Positions 17,953 through 27,204 of a DNA stretch of 62,115 bases are shown piece by piece. The DNA is from Bacillota bacterium (GTDB lineage Bacteria > Bacillota > SHA-98 > UBA4971). Below the pieces are notes generated by a model. That model worked only from the letters and a program-made list of their open reading frames with translations, was not told the origin of the DNA and ran no database searches. Position 1 is the first letter of the stretch; each line of letters begins with the position of its first letter. The stretch covers positions 1-62,115 of the forward strand of contig DUSX01000018.1 of assembly GCA_012842395.1 (NCBI GenBank), read 5' to 3'. The translations under genes and the position numbers were made by a program.

Positions 17953-19041
17953 ATGCCTGAGAAGTCGAGTGGTTGCATATCCGCTTTCGACACCCCGAGC
18001 GAGGTCCGCGAGATCACAAGCCTTGAGGACGTCCGCGGCTTCCGCGTGGACCCCAAGAAGCGCTTCTACTCCGCCCAGCACGATGAGATCCGGATGGGCC
18101 TCACTACCGATATCTACTTTATCAGAACGCGCGAGATCCTGGACAAGCTGCATCTCGGCCGCACGCCTGTGGTGGGCGAGATCTTTCCGCGCAAGGCGGG
18201 CATATTCGCAGGCGTCGGCGAAGTGCTTCACCTCCTCGAGGGGAAACAGGTCAAGGTGTGGGCTCTCCCTGAGGGGTGCGAGTTCGCCCCGAAGGACGTG
18301 GTGATGCGCATAGAAGGGCCCTATGAGGAGTTCGGCATGTTTGAGACGCCGATCTTGGGGTTCCTGGCGAGCTCCAGCGGGTGGGCCACCGCCGCGCGCC
18401 AGGTCAAGGAGGCCGCTGATGGCAGGCAGGTTATATGCTTCGGCGCAAGGCATGTCCATCCGGCGGTCGCGCCCGTCATGGAGCGGGCTGCCGTGATTGG
18501 CGGCGTGGACGGGGCGAGCTGCATACTCGCGGCGAAGCTGCTCGGCCGTGAGCCCTCGGGCACCGTGCCCCACGCCGTCTTCCTCATTGTAGGGGATACC
18601 GTGAAGGTCGCCAAGGCCTACGACGAGTTCATGCCGCCCGACGCTGCGCGGATCATCCTCGTCGATACGTTCAAGGACGAGGCCGAGGAAGCCCTTCGGG
18701 TGGCGGACGCGCTAGGCAAGCGTCTCGCTGGGATCCGCCTGGACACCCCGGGTGAGCGAGGCGGTGTTACCGCCGATCTCGTCGCCGAAGTGCGTGCGCG
18801 TCTTGACCAGGCAGGGTACAACCACGTGAAGATCCTGGTGTCCGGCGGGCTCTACCCAGAGAAGATACGGGAGCTCGCGGCCGCCGGGGCTCATGCGTTC
18901 GGGGTGGGCAGCTTTATCTCGCAGGCACCGCCCATCGATATGACCCTCGATCTCAAAGAGGTTGCAGGGAAACCCATTGCCAAGAGGGGAAGGATACCGG
19001 GCAGGATCCCCAACGAAAAGCTGGAGCTGGTCATGGGGTGA
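17953..19041 (+). CDS. pncB: Nicotinate phosphoribosyltransferase
   Basis: This 362-residue enzyme of the NAPRTase/QPRTase fold makes nicotinate mononucleotide from nicotinate and PRPP for NAD salvage. Visible landmarks include TDIYFIRTREIL near the N terminus, GIFAGVGEVL, FGARHVHPAVAP, a GGVDGAS segment after the catalytic His region, GIRLDTPGERGG and the phosphate-binding SGGLYPEKIRELA...GVGSFIS. The ATG has AAAGGAGA 12 bases upstream. It belongs to the shorter archaeal/Firmicute-type branch, so sequence alone does not fully exclude quinolinate use. Monocistronic, with its own promoter. Confidence 0.88.
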   Translation: MPEKSSGCISAFDTPSEVREITSLEDVRGFRVDPKKRFYSAQHDEIRMGLTTDIYFIRTREILDKLHLGRTPVVGEIFPRKAGIFAGVGEVLHLLEGKQVKVWALPEGCEFAPKDVVMRIEGPYEEFGMFETPILGFLASSSGWATAARQVKEAADGRQVICFGARHVHPAVAPVMERAAVIGGVDGASCILAAKLLGREPSGTVPHAVFLIVGDTVKVAKAYDEFMPPDAARIILVDTFKDEAEEALRVADALGKRLAGIRLDTPGERGGVTADLVAEVRARLDQAGYNHVKILVSGGLYPEKIRELAAAGAHAFGVGSFISQAPPIDMTLDLKEVAGKPIAKRGRIPGRIPNEKLELVMG

Positions 19042-19109
19042 ACCCGAGTCAGCTTCGCGTGGCGGCGCCTGGTGCTGGTTCTGGTGCCGCGCCGGGCTGC
19101 GTTGGGACC

Positions 19110-19317
19110 GCTGTTCTTGAGCTGTGTTCTTGAGGTGTCAAGGATGTTAGGGTTGCCGGTGCTTGCACGACGGGGCGTCGAGAATTTGGCGTGCCAACGC
19201 GCCAAATTCGAACGAGGCGCGCCGCAAGCGCGCTGTCCCCGGAGGGCAACACCGGCAACCCTGGACAGAACTTGCCCGCTGAAAAGCAGCGCAAATTCGT
19301 GGCGATCTGCCTAGTCA
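19110..19317 (+). repeat. Dispersed nested-inverted repeat, well-preserved core
   Basis: The inner arms are perfect: AGGGTTGCCGGTG (19149-19161) and CACCGGCAACCCT (19250-19262). The core includes a perfect hairpin GAATTTGGCG/CGCCAAATTC. The right outer arm (about 19280-19317, AAAAGCAGCGCAAATTCGTG) is present; the left outer arm is degenerate. It lies between pncB and oppD, about 50 bases before the oppD start. Confidence 0.85.
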
Positions 19318-19370
19318 TGAGAACGGGTAGAACGTGAGAAGCGTAGAGCGTAGGAAGGGGTTGCTAGGTC

Positions 19371-20354
19371 ATGGGCGAGACGCTCTTGGAAGTAAGAGAT
19401 CTCAAGACGTACTTCTACACCGAGGACGGGGTGGTCCCGGCGGTCGACGGGGTGTCGTTCTCGGTTGATAAAGGCGAGACCATCGGCATCGTGGGGGAGA
19501 GCGGATGCGGCAAGAGCGTCACGTCTCTCTCGGTGATGCGGCTCATCCCGAACCCGCCGGGGAAGATAGTCGGCGGTGAGATAATCTTCGAGGGGAAGAA
19601 CATCCTCGAGAAGAGCGAGGCTGAGATGAGGCACATCCGCGGGAACGAGATCTCCATGATATTCCAAGAGCCCATGACGAGTTTGAACCCGGTGTTCACC
19701 GTGGGCGACCAAATCATGGAGGCCATAATGCTTCACCAGAAGGTGGGGAAGAAAGAGGCCCGCAAGAAAACCATCGAGATGCTGAGGCTTGTGGGCATTC
19801 CGTCCGCGGAGAAGCGGGTGGATGAGTATCCGCATCAGATGAGCGGCGGGATGAGGCAGAGGGTCATGATAGCAATGGCACTGTCGTGCAACCCGAAGCT
19901 CCTCATCGCCGATGAGCCCACCACCGCCCTGGACGTGACGATACAGGCGCAGATCCTTGACCTTATGCTCAAGCTCAAGGAGGACCTCGGAACAGCGATC
20001 ATGCTCATCACCCACGACCTCGGGGTAGTGGCCGAGACGGTGAACAAGGTCGTGGTAATGTATGCCGGCAAGATCGTCGAGAGCGCGGACGTGGTGAGCA
20101 TCTTCAAGAAGCCGGAACATCCTTATACCCTCGGGCTTCTGGGGTCGATCCCGAAGGTCAACGAGGACCGCGAAAGGCTGCAGGTGATCGAGGGCGTCGT
20201 TCCGAACCCGTTCAACATGCCTACGGGGTGCAGGTTCCATCCCAGGTGCAGCTTTGTTCGGGACATCTGTAAGGAAGAGGAGCCTGAACTGGTCGATGTC
20301 GAGGCCGGTCACCAGGTCAGGTGCTGGAGGTTCCTCGGCTACCACAAGAACTAG
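19371..20354 (+). CDS. oppD: Oligopeptide/dipeptide ABC transporter ATPase, D-type
   Basis: The 327-residue cytoplasmic ATPase has Walker [10 protein letters not shown]-loop [11 protein letters not shown], signature MSGGMRQR, Walker [13 protein letters not shown] and the switch His in LITHDLG. The C-terminal oligopeptide extension contains CRFHPRC and two further Cys, which in this family bind a [4Fe-4S] cluster. It pairs with the next gene. No permease or solute-binding gene lies beside it, so the partners must be elsewhere. ATG 19371 follows AAGGGG. Confidence 0.92.
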   Translation: MGETLLEVRDLKTYFYTEDGVVPAVDGVSFSVDKGETIGIVGESGCGKSVTSLSVMRLIPNPPGKIVGGEIIFEGKNILEKSEAEMRHIRGNEISMIFQEPMTSLNPVFTVGDQIMEAIMLHQKVGKKEARKKTIEMLRLVGIPSAEKRVDEYPHQMSGGMRQRVMIAMALSCNPKLLIADEPTTALDVTIQAQILDLMLKLKEDLGTAIMLITHDLGVVAETVNKVVVMYAGKIVESADVVSIFKKPEHPYTLGLLGSIPKVNEDRERLQVIEGVVPNPFNMPTGCRFHPRCSFVRDICKEEEPELVDVEAGHQVRCWRFLGYHKN

Positions 20355-20391
20355 TCGACGAGCTCGGGGCTGGAGGAGGCAAGACAGCGTC

Positions 20392-21393
20392 ATGGCAGAG
20401 GTGCTTCTTGAAGTAAAGGACCTGGTGAAACACTTCCCGATAACAAAGGGCATAGTGCTCTCCAGAAAGGTCGGCGCGGTAAAGGCCGTGGACGGGGTGA
20501 GCTTTCACATAAACCGGGGGGAGACCTTGGGCCTCGTCGGTGAGAGCGGCTGCGGCAAGTCAACGACGGGCAGGCTCATCCTGAGGCTCATCGAGGCCAC
20601 CTCGGGCGAGATAATCTTCGAAGGCAAGAACATCCTCAAGCTCGGGCGCGAGGAGATGCGCGAGCTCCGCAAGGACATGCAGATAATATTCCAGGACCCA
20701 TACGCGTCGTTGAACCCCAGGATGACCGTGGGGGACATCATCGGGGAGCCCATGGAGATCCACAGGATAGCGCGGGGCAGGGAGAAAGACAGGAGAGTGC
20801 GCGAGCTTCTCGAGGTTGTGGGCCTGTCGCCGTTCCACGCCCGGAGATACCCTCACGAGTTCTCTGGAGGGCAGCGGCAGAGGATCGGGGTCGCGCGGGC
20901 GCTCGCGGTGAATCCCAAGCTCATCATCTGCGACGAGCCCGTGTCGGCGCTTGACGTGTCCATCCAGGCGCAAGTCATCAACCTGCTGCAGGACCTGCAG
21001 CGCGAGTTCGGGCTCACGTACCTTTTCATTGCGCACGACCTCAGCGTCGTGAAGCACATATCCGACAGGGTTGCCGTGATGTATCTCGGCAAGATAGTGG
21101 AGCTCGCGGCGAAGCACGAGCTGTACAACAACCCGCAGCATCCGTACACCGAGGCGCTTCTTTCCGCGGTACCGATACCGGATCCGACCAAGAAGAAACA
21201 GCGCATAATCCTGGAGGGAGACGTGCCGAGCCCGATAAACCCGCCGAGCGGGTGCAGGTTCCATACGCGGTGCAGGTATGCGCAGGACATCTGCTCCGTC
21301 GAGGATCCGCCGTTCGTCGACATTGGGGACAGCCATTTCGTCGCGTGCCACTTCAGAAAATCCTTGGGGAACAGGAAGGCTGCAGTGCACTAA
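20392..21393 (+). CDS. oppF: Oligopeptide/dipeptide ABC transporter ATPase, F-type
   Basis: The 333-residue ATPase has Walker [11 protein letters not shown]-loop [11 protein letters not shown], signature FSGGQRQR, Walker [13 protein letters not shown] and the switch His in FIAHDLS. The C-terminal extension has the CRFHTRC cluster motif. ATG 20392 is preceded by GGAGGAGG. It is 37 bases behind oppD and surely co-transcribed. Together the two energise import of peptides (or nickel/other oligomers); substrate is not decidable from the ATPases. Confidence 0.92.
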   Translation: MAEVLLEVKDLVKHFPITKGIVLSRKVGAVKAVDGVSFHINRGETLGLVGESGCGKSTTGRLILRLIEATSGEIIFEGKNILKLGREEMRELRKDMQIIFQDPYASLNPRMTVGDIIGEPMEIHRIARGREKDRRVRELLEVVGLSPFHARRYPHEFSGGQRQRIGVARALAVNPKLIICDEPVSALDVSIQAQVINLLQDLQREFGLTYLFIAHDLSVVKHISDRVAVMYLGKIVELAAKHELYNNPQHPYTEALLSAVPIPDPTKKKQRIILEGDVPSPINPPSGCRFHTRCRYAQDICSVEDPPFVDIGDSHFVACHFRKSLGNRKAAVH

Positions 21394-21479
21394 GTTCGGC
21401 TTGATCGCACGGGCTCACGGGTTCAGGTTCACAAGCTCGCGGGCCAGTCGCCCAGCGGGCCGACGGGCCGGATCATGTG

Positions 21480-21508
21480 TTGACATTTCGGGTCCGTCGC
21501 CTTATAAT
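21480..21508 (+). promoter_or_regulatory. Consensus sigma-A promoter for tRNA-Leu
   Basis: TTGACA (21480-21485) and TATAAT (21503-21508) are both perfect, with a 17-bp spacer. The tRNA begins 37 bases after the -10 box. Confidence 0.92.
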
Positions 21509-21544
21509 CGTTCACGTAGATAGCTTAACGCGTTTGAAGTTTGT

Positions 21545-21630
21545 GCCCGGGTGGCGGAAATGGCAGACGCGCACGTTTGAGGGGCGTGTGGGTAACCCCC
21601 GTACGAGTTCAAGTCTCGTCCCGGGCACCA
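21545..21630 (+). tRNA. tRNA-Leu (anticodon GAG)
   Basis: The class II tRNA has acceptor stem GCCCGGG/CCCGGGC, discriminator A and encoded CCA (628-630). Anticodon stem CACGT/GCGTG encloses loop TTGAGGG, giving GAG. There is a long variable arm and T-loop GTTCAAGTC. It is isolated, without other tRNAs. Confidence 0.96.
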
Positions 21631-21880
21631 GTCGAAATGTATGCGGCGGCGCAGCGAAAGCGGCTGAGGTCGCCGTCTGTTTTTGTGTACAGCACCTCAC
21701 GTCGTTCAAGTCCGGCCGCCCGGGCGCTTGCGCGTTTCCCCTTCCTGTCATTTCCTTACTCCACATCACCGTTTCTAGCAGGATATTCAAAGTTACACAG
21801 CGAAATAGCGGATAGACATGCGCCTTCCGGGTTCGTGCGGCACAGAGCAACGCACGAGGCCCGGGAGGCGAACGCATCAT

Positions 21881-23392
21881 ATGAGGGAAAAGGATGATCG
21901 TTCCATCATGAAAACCGGAGCCAAGCTGCGCACGAGGCCGCGCCGAAGGGGGGACGTTTCCATAGGTGCCATCACGGGCGGGTTCACCGTCCTGGCCCTC
22001 TGCGTCGTTTTGGCGCTGGAGCTGGCCGCACCCTCGGCGGAGGCGACGGCGCCCGGCGGCACGCCCGTCACCAGTACCCGGTACGAGGGGGTGAAGGCGG
22101 CGCCCGGTCGGGTAGTAGTGCGGGGCGAGGGGAGCCCACTTCTGTATATCGGTGGGACCCTCGGCATAACGGCCGAGGTGTTCGTCGGCGACATCCCCTC
22201 CGGGCCGGACGATTCGGACGATTCGGAGACAACTGGGGCTTCCGGGTCGGGCAACAGCAGCGCGCGCGAGGACGACGGCGGCCTTCCTGACGGGTCCGGC
22301 CTCGGCTTGACCGGCGTGTCCGGCGACGACTTTCTCGCGCCCAGGCCGTCCAGCGTCACCCTCCCTGGAATCAGGCAAGACCTCAGCCTAATCGTCGACG
22401 CGAGGTTCGGCGACGCGGTGCAGGCGTTCACCCGCCTCTCGACGCAGGGGGTCTGGGGCGTGAGCAGCCCGAGCGATGCAAGTCCCTGGATGCCGGCGGT
22501 CGCCCGGCCTCTCTTGGTCGATGAGGCTTGGGCCCGATATGCAGGGAAGGGGTTTCAGGTGTCCGCCGGGAAGCGTCGGTTCTCGCTCGGGCCGATCGGT
22601 CTGCTCGGCAGGACCGACCTGGAGGCGCCCGAGGGAGTTTATGCGGATGCCAGCGTCGGAGGGCTGGGGATCACAGGGATCTGGGCGAGGTTGAGCTCGG
22701 GCTACTACTACAACAGCTCGTTCGTTACGCGCGCCGACGACCTCCTGGCCTTGAGAGTCGAGAAGGCGTGGCGCGACGTCTCCGTAGCGTGGAATTACCT
22801 TGCGAGCGGCCTTGGAGATGAGTCGGGCTGCTCGGTGGATGTCCTTGCGAACGCCCTCGGGTGCGGCATCGCAGGCGAGGTCGCGTTCTTCAGATCGAGT
22901 TCCACGCTTTATCCAGAGTTCCGCACCGACGGATGGGTGCCCGCCGTGGTGGTGAAGGTCGAGCCCGTCAACACGCCGGTTCACAGGCTGACCCTATCGT
23001 ACGGCAGGATCGCGCGCGCGTTCGCCCCGTACTACTCGAGCGTGGCCTCGCGGTCCGGTGGCCAGGGGATCCCCTTCGACCAGAACACCGAGGGCGTCTC
23101 CGCAGGCTATGATAGGCGGCTCTCCGGCGATACCGAGCTGAACGTTCGTGCCACGTGGCTGCGGTTCCTGGACGAGGCGGCGGCACACAGCGCGGTGTCG
23201 GCGTCAGGAGATGATGGGCAGGACGTCACAGGTCTCGCACAAGCGGACATAACGCCCACCGTGACCGCGTCGGTGGAGGTAACCCGGGAGCTCGGCACGA
23301 ACACGAGCGCTCACGCGGGCTACGAGCATTGGTGGATGGAAGGCGGCAGGAGCTACGGGAGGCTCACAGCGGGTCTTGCCGTGAGCTTCTAG
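21881..23392 (+). CDS. Putative outer-membrane beta-barrel protein
   Basis: The product of about 503 residues has a positively charged N-region, a hydrophobic export segment (ITGGFTVLALCVVLALELAA) and cleavage near PSAEA. A Ser/Asp-rich linker (about 105-145) is followed by about 330 residues of amphipathic strands with many Tyr, Gly and Val. Sequences such as FQVSAGKRRFSLGPIGLLGR and YNSSFVTRADDLLALR resemble barrel and turn segments. It ends GRLTAGLAVSF, a terminal strand with C-terminal Phe. Function unknown. ATG 21881 follows GGGAGG; ATG 21908 is an alternative start. Confidence 0.6.
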   Translation: MREKDDRSIMKTGAKLRTRPRRRGDVSIGAITGGFTVLALCVVLALELAAPSAEATAPGGTPVTSTRYEGVKAAPGRVVVRGEGSPLLYIGGTLGITAEVFVGDIPSGPDDSDDSETTGASGSGNSSAREDDGGLPDGSGLGLTGVSGDDFLAPRPSSVTLPGIRQDLSLIVDARFGDAVQAFTRLSTQGVWGVSSPSDASPWMPAVARPLLVDEAWARYAGKGFQVSAGKRRFSLGPIGLLGRTDLEAPEGVYADASVGGLGITGIWARLSSGYYYNSSFVTRADDLLALRVEKAWRDVSVAWNYLASGLGDESGCSVDVLANALGCGIAGEVAFFRSSSTLYPEFRTDGWVPAVVVKVEPVNTPVHRLTLSYGRIARAFAPYYSSVASRSGGQGIPFDQNTEGVSAGYDRRLSGDTELNVRATWLRFLDEAAAHSAVSASGDDGQDVTGLAQADITPTVTASVEVTRELGTNTSAHAGYEHWWMEGGRSYGRLTAGLAVSF

Positions 23393-23781
23393 GGCGGTTG
23401 GTCCGCCGTGGTCCGCGGTTGTGCGGCGGCGCAGTGCTTTGCCTCTCGCGTGTCGCTGCTTGCGGCCGGTCGCCCCTGGCGTGTGTGTGGTGCGTCGGGG
23501 GACGTGCGACGCGGGCCCGCACCGTCGCTGCCACTGTTTTGTGTCCGTTCGCTTCGAGACGGCGGGACGCGGCTCGCGGTCGCGGCGGCCTCCTCGAGCA
23601 TGGCCACGCCGACGCCGTGCGACACCGCTCAGAAAGCTACAAGCCGCCCGGTGCGAAGGGGACGGGCCGAAACGAAAGAACGAAAGAAGGGAAGAGAAGG
23701 CAGGACGGCGCGAGCTGGGCAGGGGCGGCGGATCGGCAGCCGAAAGATCTAGGGCTAGAACCAAGGAGGGGCGAGACACGA
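23393..23781. other. Intergenic region before the amidase
   Basis: No gene or recognised RNA is seen. AAGGAGGGG (23763-23771) at its end is the ribosome site that decides the amidase start. Confidence 0.35.
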
Positions 23782-24462
23782 GTGAAAGCACGGAGAATCA
23801 AGAACACGATGAGAACGATGGGAACTATGCGAACTATGCTTTGGTGTACGGTCATGGCGGCCACCATTTTGGTGGCGGCATCACCCGCAGCGCTGGCGCG
23901 GGGCGGGCTGGAAGGAGTCAAGATCTTCATTGATCCCGGCCACGGCGGGCCGGAGCCGGGCGCTATCGGTCCATCCGGGCTTCGCGAATCCGATGTGAAC
24001 CTAAGGGTGGCGACGGCCCTCCGAAACTGCCTGGTGGAGTACGGCGGGGCAACCGTTATGATGTCGCGTACGGGCGACGTCGACGTGAGCCTTGCTGGCA
24101 GGACCGCGGCTGCTAACCAGTGGGGAGCGGACAGGTTCATCTCCGTGCACCACAACGCCTCGTACAACCAGAGCTATAATGCGACGGAAACATACGCGTA
24201 TACCTATGCGGGTGCGACCGCGCTCGACCTGCGCGACAAAGTCCACGCAAGTATGGTGTCAGGCCTTGGGCTTCCTGACGGGGGAGTCCATACAGCCAAC
24301 TTCTATGTGCTCCGAACCGCGTGGATGCCTGCGATCCTTACAGAGGCGTCATACATAAGCAATCCCTACCAGGAAGCCCGCCTGAAAGACATGGGCTACA
24401 CCTGGCGCGAGGGGTATTACATCTACCTCGGCATCGCCAATCATTTCGGCGTTGCTCCTTAG
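23782..24462 (+). CDS. Secreted N-acetylmuramoyl-L-alanine amidase (Amidase_3)
   Basis: The 226-residue exported zinc amidase cleaves the bond between N-acetylmuramic acid and L-alanine in peptidoglycan. The signal peptide spans about residues 1-40 (ending SPAALA). The zinc ligands His54 (IDPGHGG), Glu69 (LRESDV) and His123 (SVHHNA) and the catalytic Glu188 (TEASYISN) are all present. There is no extra wall-binding domain. GTG 23782 lies ten bases after AAGGAGGGG. A longer frame to 23329 is open but unlikely to be translated. It stands alone. Confidence 0.93.
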   Translation: MKARRIKNTMRTMGTMRTMLWCTVMAATILVAASPAALARGGLEGVKIFIDPGHGGPEPGAIGPSGLRESDVNLRVATALRNCLVEYGGATVMMSRTGDVDVSLAGRTAAANQWGADRFISVHHNASYNQSYNATETYAYTYAGATALDLRDKVHASMVSGLGLPDGGVHTANFYVLRTAWMPAILTEASYISNPYQEARLKDMGYTWREGYYIYLGIANHFGVAP

Positions 24463-24958
24463 CCCATTTTCACATTTCGCATTAGGAGCGCGGCCGAATC
24501 GAGAGATGACCTATAAAGGGCCGATTGCGGAGTTCCTCCGACTGTCTTGCAGCACGCGACCGTTGCGCCCTCTAGCTTGGAAGATGTTTCTATTGCGGAG
24601 AGCTGATTTAGTGACTTAGAACGGCATCTGGCAGCAGACGCCCTCAGTAAGCTCCCAACAGGGTGTCCGGTTCTGCGGGCAGACGGAGACGGCTAGGCTT
24701 CCAAGCCGGATTTCATGGCGTCCCGCTGCGTCCCGCTGGGGTTGAGAACGTGCCTGGGGCCCGCGTCCCTCCCCGGCGGGCCGCGTTGCACGCGACGCCC
24801 GGGGGCCCGTGCGTTGGCCCATGTCTTCATGTCACGATGCCTTCGTCTCTCACGTCCTCACTTTCATGTCTTCGGCGGAACCTGCCTTCCCCGAGTCCGG
24901 GCCCCCCTGGGGCCTGGGGCCCCGCGAAATCACGCTCCACGTGTCACATAGATCCCTC
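24463..24958. other. Intergenic region after the amidase
   Basis: I see no gene, tRNA or clear terminator in this stretch of about 500 bases. Confidence 0.35.
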
Positions 24959-24988
24959 TTGCCTGATTAGGATCTCATGTGCTACTAT
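24959..24988 (+). promoter_or_regulatory. Candidate promoter of the truncated GNAT gene
   Basis: TTGCCT (24959-24964), 18-bp spacer, TACTAT (24983-24988), 42 bases before the GNAT start. Confidence 0.5.
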
Positions 24989-25030
24989 TAGCGCAACATG
25001 CCAGAAGGCGTCCGGGGAGGGCGATGGCCG

Positions 25031-25370
25031 ATGTTGTGTGGCGAGAGGATCGTGCTTCGCGAGTTCAGACGCGAGGACCAGGAGGCGATTCAACGCTGGG
25101 TGAACAACGAGAAGATAAGCCGCTACCTCTCCTTTCCGGTTTTCCCTCAAACCGCGGACGAGACCGCCGACTTCGTCGATAGGCAGCTCCGCAGATCTGG
25201 CGGCGCCGACGAGGGGGTCTTTGTGATGGCGATGAAGGACGACCCTAAGCTCGAGTATGTAGGGTCCGTCGGGCTTCACAAGATCGACTACAGGAACCGC
25301 CACTGCGAGCTGGGCATCGTCATAGGTCGCGAGGACCTCCTCGGGAAAGGCATAGGCAGTGACAAGCGAA
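25031..25370 (+). pseudogene. Truncated GNAT acetyltransferase (RimJ/RimL-like)
   Basis: From ATG 25031, nine bases after GGGGAGGG, the protein begins as a typical RimJ/RimL-type N-acetyltransferase: GERIVLREFRRED, then ETADFVDRQL, EYVGSVGLHKID and the acetyl-CoA-binding start LGIVIGREDLLGKGIGS. Similarity stops there at about residue 113. The rest of the CoA-binding loop and the C-terminal helix-strand unit are missing. The frame continues open to 25780 but overlaps the next gene in another frame and has GC-shadow composition. A 9-bp hairpin (25389-25407) marks the break. Probably a deletion remnant. Confidence 0.65.
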
Positions 25371-25437
25371 GGTCAGCGTGCGGCCATGCGGGACGCCAGG
25401 CGTCCCGTGGCATCGGAAAGCGAGGAAGAATGTTCTT

Positions 25438-25467
25438 TTGCTCGTTGCCTGGTCTCCCCGCTATAAT
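25438..25467 (+). promoter_or_regulatory. Candidate promoter of the GH13 gene
   Basis: TTGCTC (25438-25443), 18-bp spacer, consensus TATAAT (25462-25467). It lies inside the decayed GNAT region and about 55 bases before the TTG start. Confidence 0.6.
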
Positions 25468-25530
25468 GGAAATGCCGGATGCGGACTATGCCTTGACGGT
25501 CCGGCCCGTGTGGTGGGGGGAGGCAGGAAG

Positions 25531-27204
25531 TTGGGCGAGGTTGTGGGAGAGCTGGGCCCCGCGCGCGCAAGCCGTGGGGTCAAGTTTCGTTACTTCAACC
25601 CGCGCGCTTCGCGGGCCTACATTGCGGGCGAGTTCAACAACTGGCGCGCGGCTGATTGCGAGATGCACAGGCACCCGTGCGGGGTGTGGGAGGTTGTCGT
25701 GCCGCTGGGCGAGGGCGCGCACGAGTACAAGTTCGTCGTCGACGGAGAATGGACGCGCGATCCGCACAATCCGTGCATGATGCTGAACGAGCACGGCACG
25801 GTGAACTCCGTCGTAGAGGTAGCGCCGGACGGCGAGGTGCGCACGCCGGCCCCGCAGGGGGAGGCGTCAGGATTCGGCAGATTCAGGGCGGTTACGAGTC
25901 CTGACTGGGCTCGCGATGCCGTGATATACGAAGTATTCCCGCGTGTCTTCAGCGAGGACGGAACCCTTGAGGGCGTCACAAGGCGGATCCCGCAGATTGC
26001 AGATCTCGGCGCCACGTGCGTCTGGCTCATGCCCATTCACGACATAGGGAGAGACGGGCGAAAGGGAAGCTTGGGTAGTCCCTATGCGATTTACGATTAT
26101 CTCAGCATCCATCCAAGCCTTGGAACAGACGCCGATCTTTACGAGCTGGTAAGAACGGCGCACCACCACGGCCTTCGCGTCATCATGGACTTCGTGGCGA
26201 ATCACAGCGCACGGGATTGTCCTCTCACGGTGACGCACCCCGAGTGGTACCGCAGAGACGCGCACGGGAACATACAGTGTGCCGGCTTCGGCTGGGACGA
26301 CGTGGTCGCGTTCGACTACTCCAGCGCCGCCCTGCGGGACTACATGATTGGCGTCATGCGCCACTATGTCGAGAAGTTCGACATCGACGGCTACCGGTGT
26401 GATGTGGCGGCGCTCGTGCCGACGGACTTCTGGCGGGCCGCGAGGCGCGTGTTGAAGTCGGTCAAGCCCGATGTGCTCTTGCTGGCGGAGTCGCACGAGC
26501 CAGCTCACAACGCCGCCGCGTTCGACGTCACTTACGAGGAGACTCTCCCCAAGATCCTGGCGCAGGTTCTGTCGGGCGCGCTTCCGGCCAAGGCGGTCAG
26601 GGACATGATCGAAAACGACCGGCGCTCGTTCCCCATGGGCTCGCTGAGGCTCCGCTATCTCGAGAACCACGATCAGCTGCGGGCCGTCCGCGCCCTCGGG
26701 CGGAGGGGTTACGAGGTCGCGGCCACTCTCTTGTTCACCCTCGACGGGATTCCCCTCATCTATAACGGCCAGGAGATAGGCGAGGAGGAGAGGCCCTCCC
26801 TTTTCGATCCGTTCAAGATCCGCTGGCAGGCCGGGGACCCTGTTGTGAGCGCTATGTACAGGGAGCTCTGCCGCATGAGGCGCGAGACGCCAGCCCTGAG
26901 GCGCGGGTCTTTGACTTTCTTGGACGTGAGCAGGGATGATGCGGCCCTGGCCTTCTACAGAGAGCACGGCAGCAGCCGCGTTTTGGTGGTGCTGAATTTC
27001 GCAGGCGACGTGGTGCGCGCGAGGCTGGCCGCCCCTGGCGGCCGTCTGCCGGGGGTAGACCGCGACGCCGTATACAGCTTGGATGCTCTAAGAGGCCCGG
27101 CGTCACCTTGCCCGCCGAACGTCCGCGGCGGGGACCTCGCATCGCTCGAGCTCACACTGGAGCCATACGGCGCGAAGGTCCTAGCGGTCAAGGATGCTAA
27201 CTGA
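25531..27204 (+). CDS. Intracellular GH13 alpha-amylase/neopullulanase-type enzyme with N-terminal CBM48-like domain
   Basis: The 557-residue enzyme has no signal peptide. Residues about 15-105 are a glycogen-binding E-set domain (YIAGEFNNW, YKFVVDGEW). The GH13 barrel follows, with region I DFVANHS, region II GYRCDVAAL (nucleophile Asp291), region III LLLAESHE (acid/base Glu320) and region IV YLENHD (Asp381). It acts on alpha-glucans or maltodextrins in the cytoplasm; exact specificity (maltogenic amylase, cyclomaltodextrinase, neopullulanase) cannot be fixed. TTG 25531 has GGGGGGAGG eight bases upstream. Its stop codon lies at the first bases of a dispersed repeat. Confidence 0.88.
   Translation: MGEVVGELGPARASRGVKFRYFNPRASRAYIAGEFNNWRAADCEMHRHPCGVWEVVVPLGEGAHEYKFVVDGEWTRDPHNPCMMLNEHGTVNSVVEVAPDGEVRTPAPQGEASGFGRFRAVTSPDWARDAVIYEVFPRVFSEDGTLEGVTRRIPQIADLGATCVWLMPIHDIGRDGRKGSLGSPYAIYDYLSIHPSLGTDADLYELVRTAHHHGLRVIMDFVANHSARDCPLTVTHPEWYRRDAHGNIQCAGFGWDDVVAFDYSSAALRDYMIGVMRHYVEKFDIDGYRCDVAALVPTDFWRAARRVLKSVKPDVLLLAESHEPAHNAAAFDVTYEETLPKILAQVLSGALPAKAVRDMIENDRRSFPMGSLRLRYLENHDQLRAVRALGRRGYEVAATLLFTLDGIPLIYNGQEIGEEERPSLFDPFKIRWQAGDPVVSAMYRELCRMRRETPALRRGSLTFLDVSRDDAALAFYREHGSSRVLVVLNFAGDVVRARLAAPGGRLPGVDRDAVYSLDALRGPASPCPPNVRGGDLASLELTLEPYGAKVLAVKDAN

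Noticed and set aside
17479-18573. 364-codon minus-strand frame opposite pncB
   Set aside because: Covers a confident gene on the other strand and crosses a promoter; no recognisable protein.
19149-19262. Dispersed repeat cores as integron attC sites
   Set aside because: The arms end in GTTGCCG/CGGCAAC and do not give the RYYYAAC...GTTRRRY order; no integrase of that type is present.
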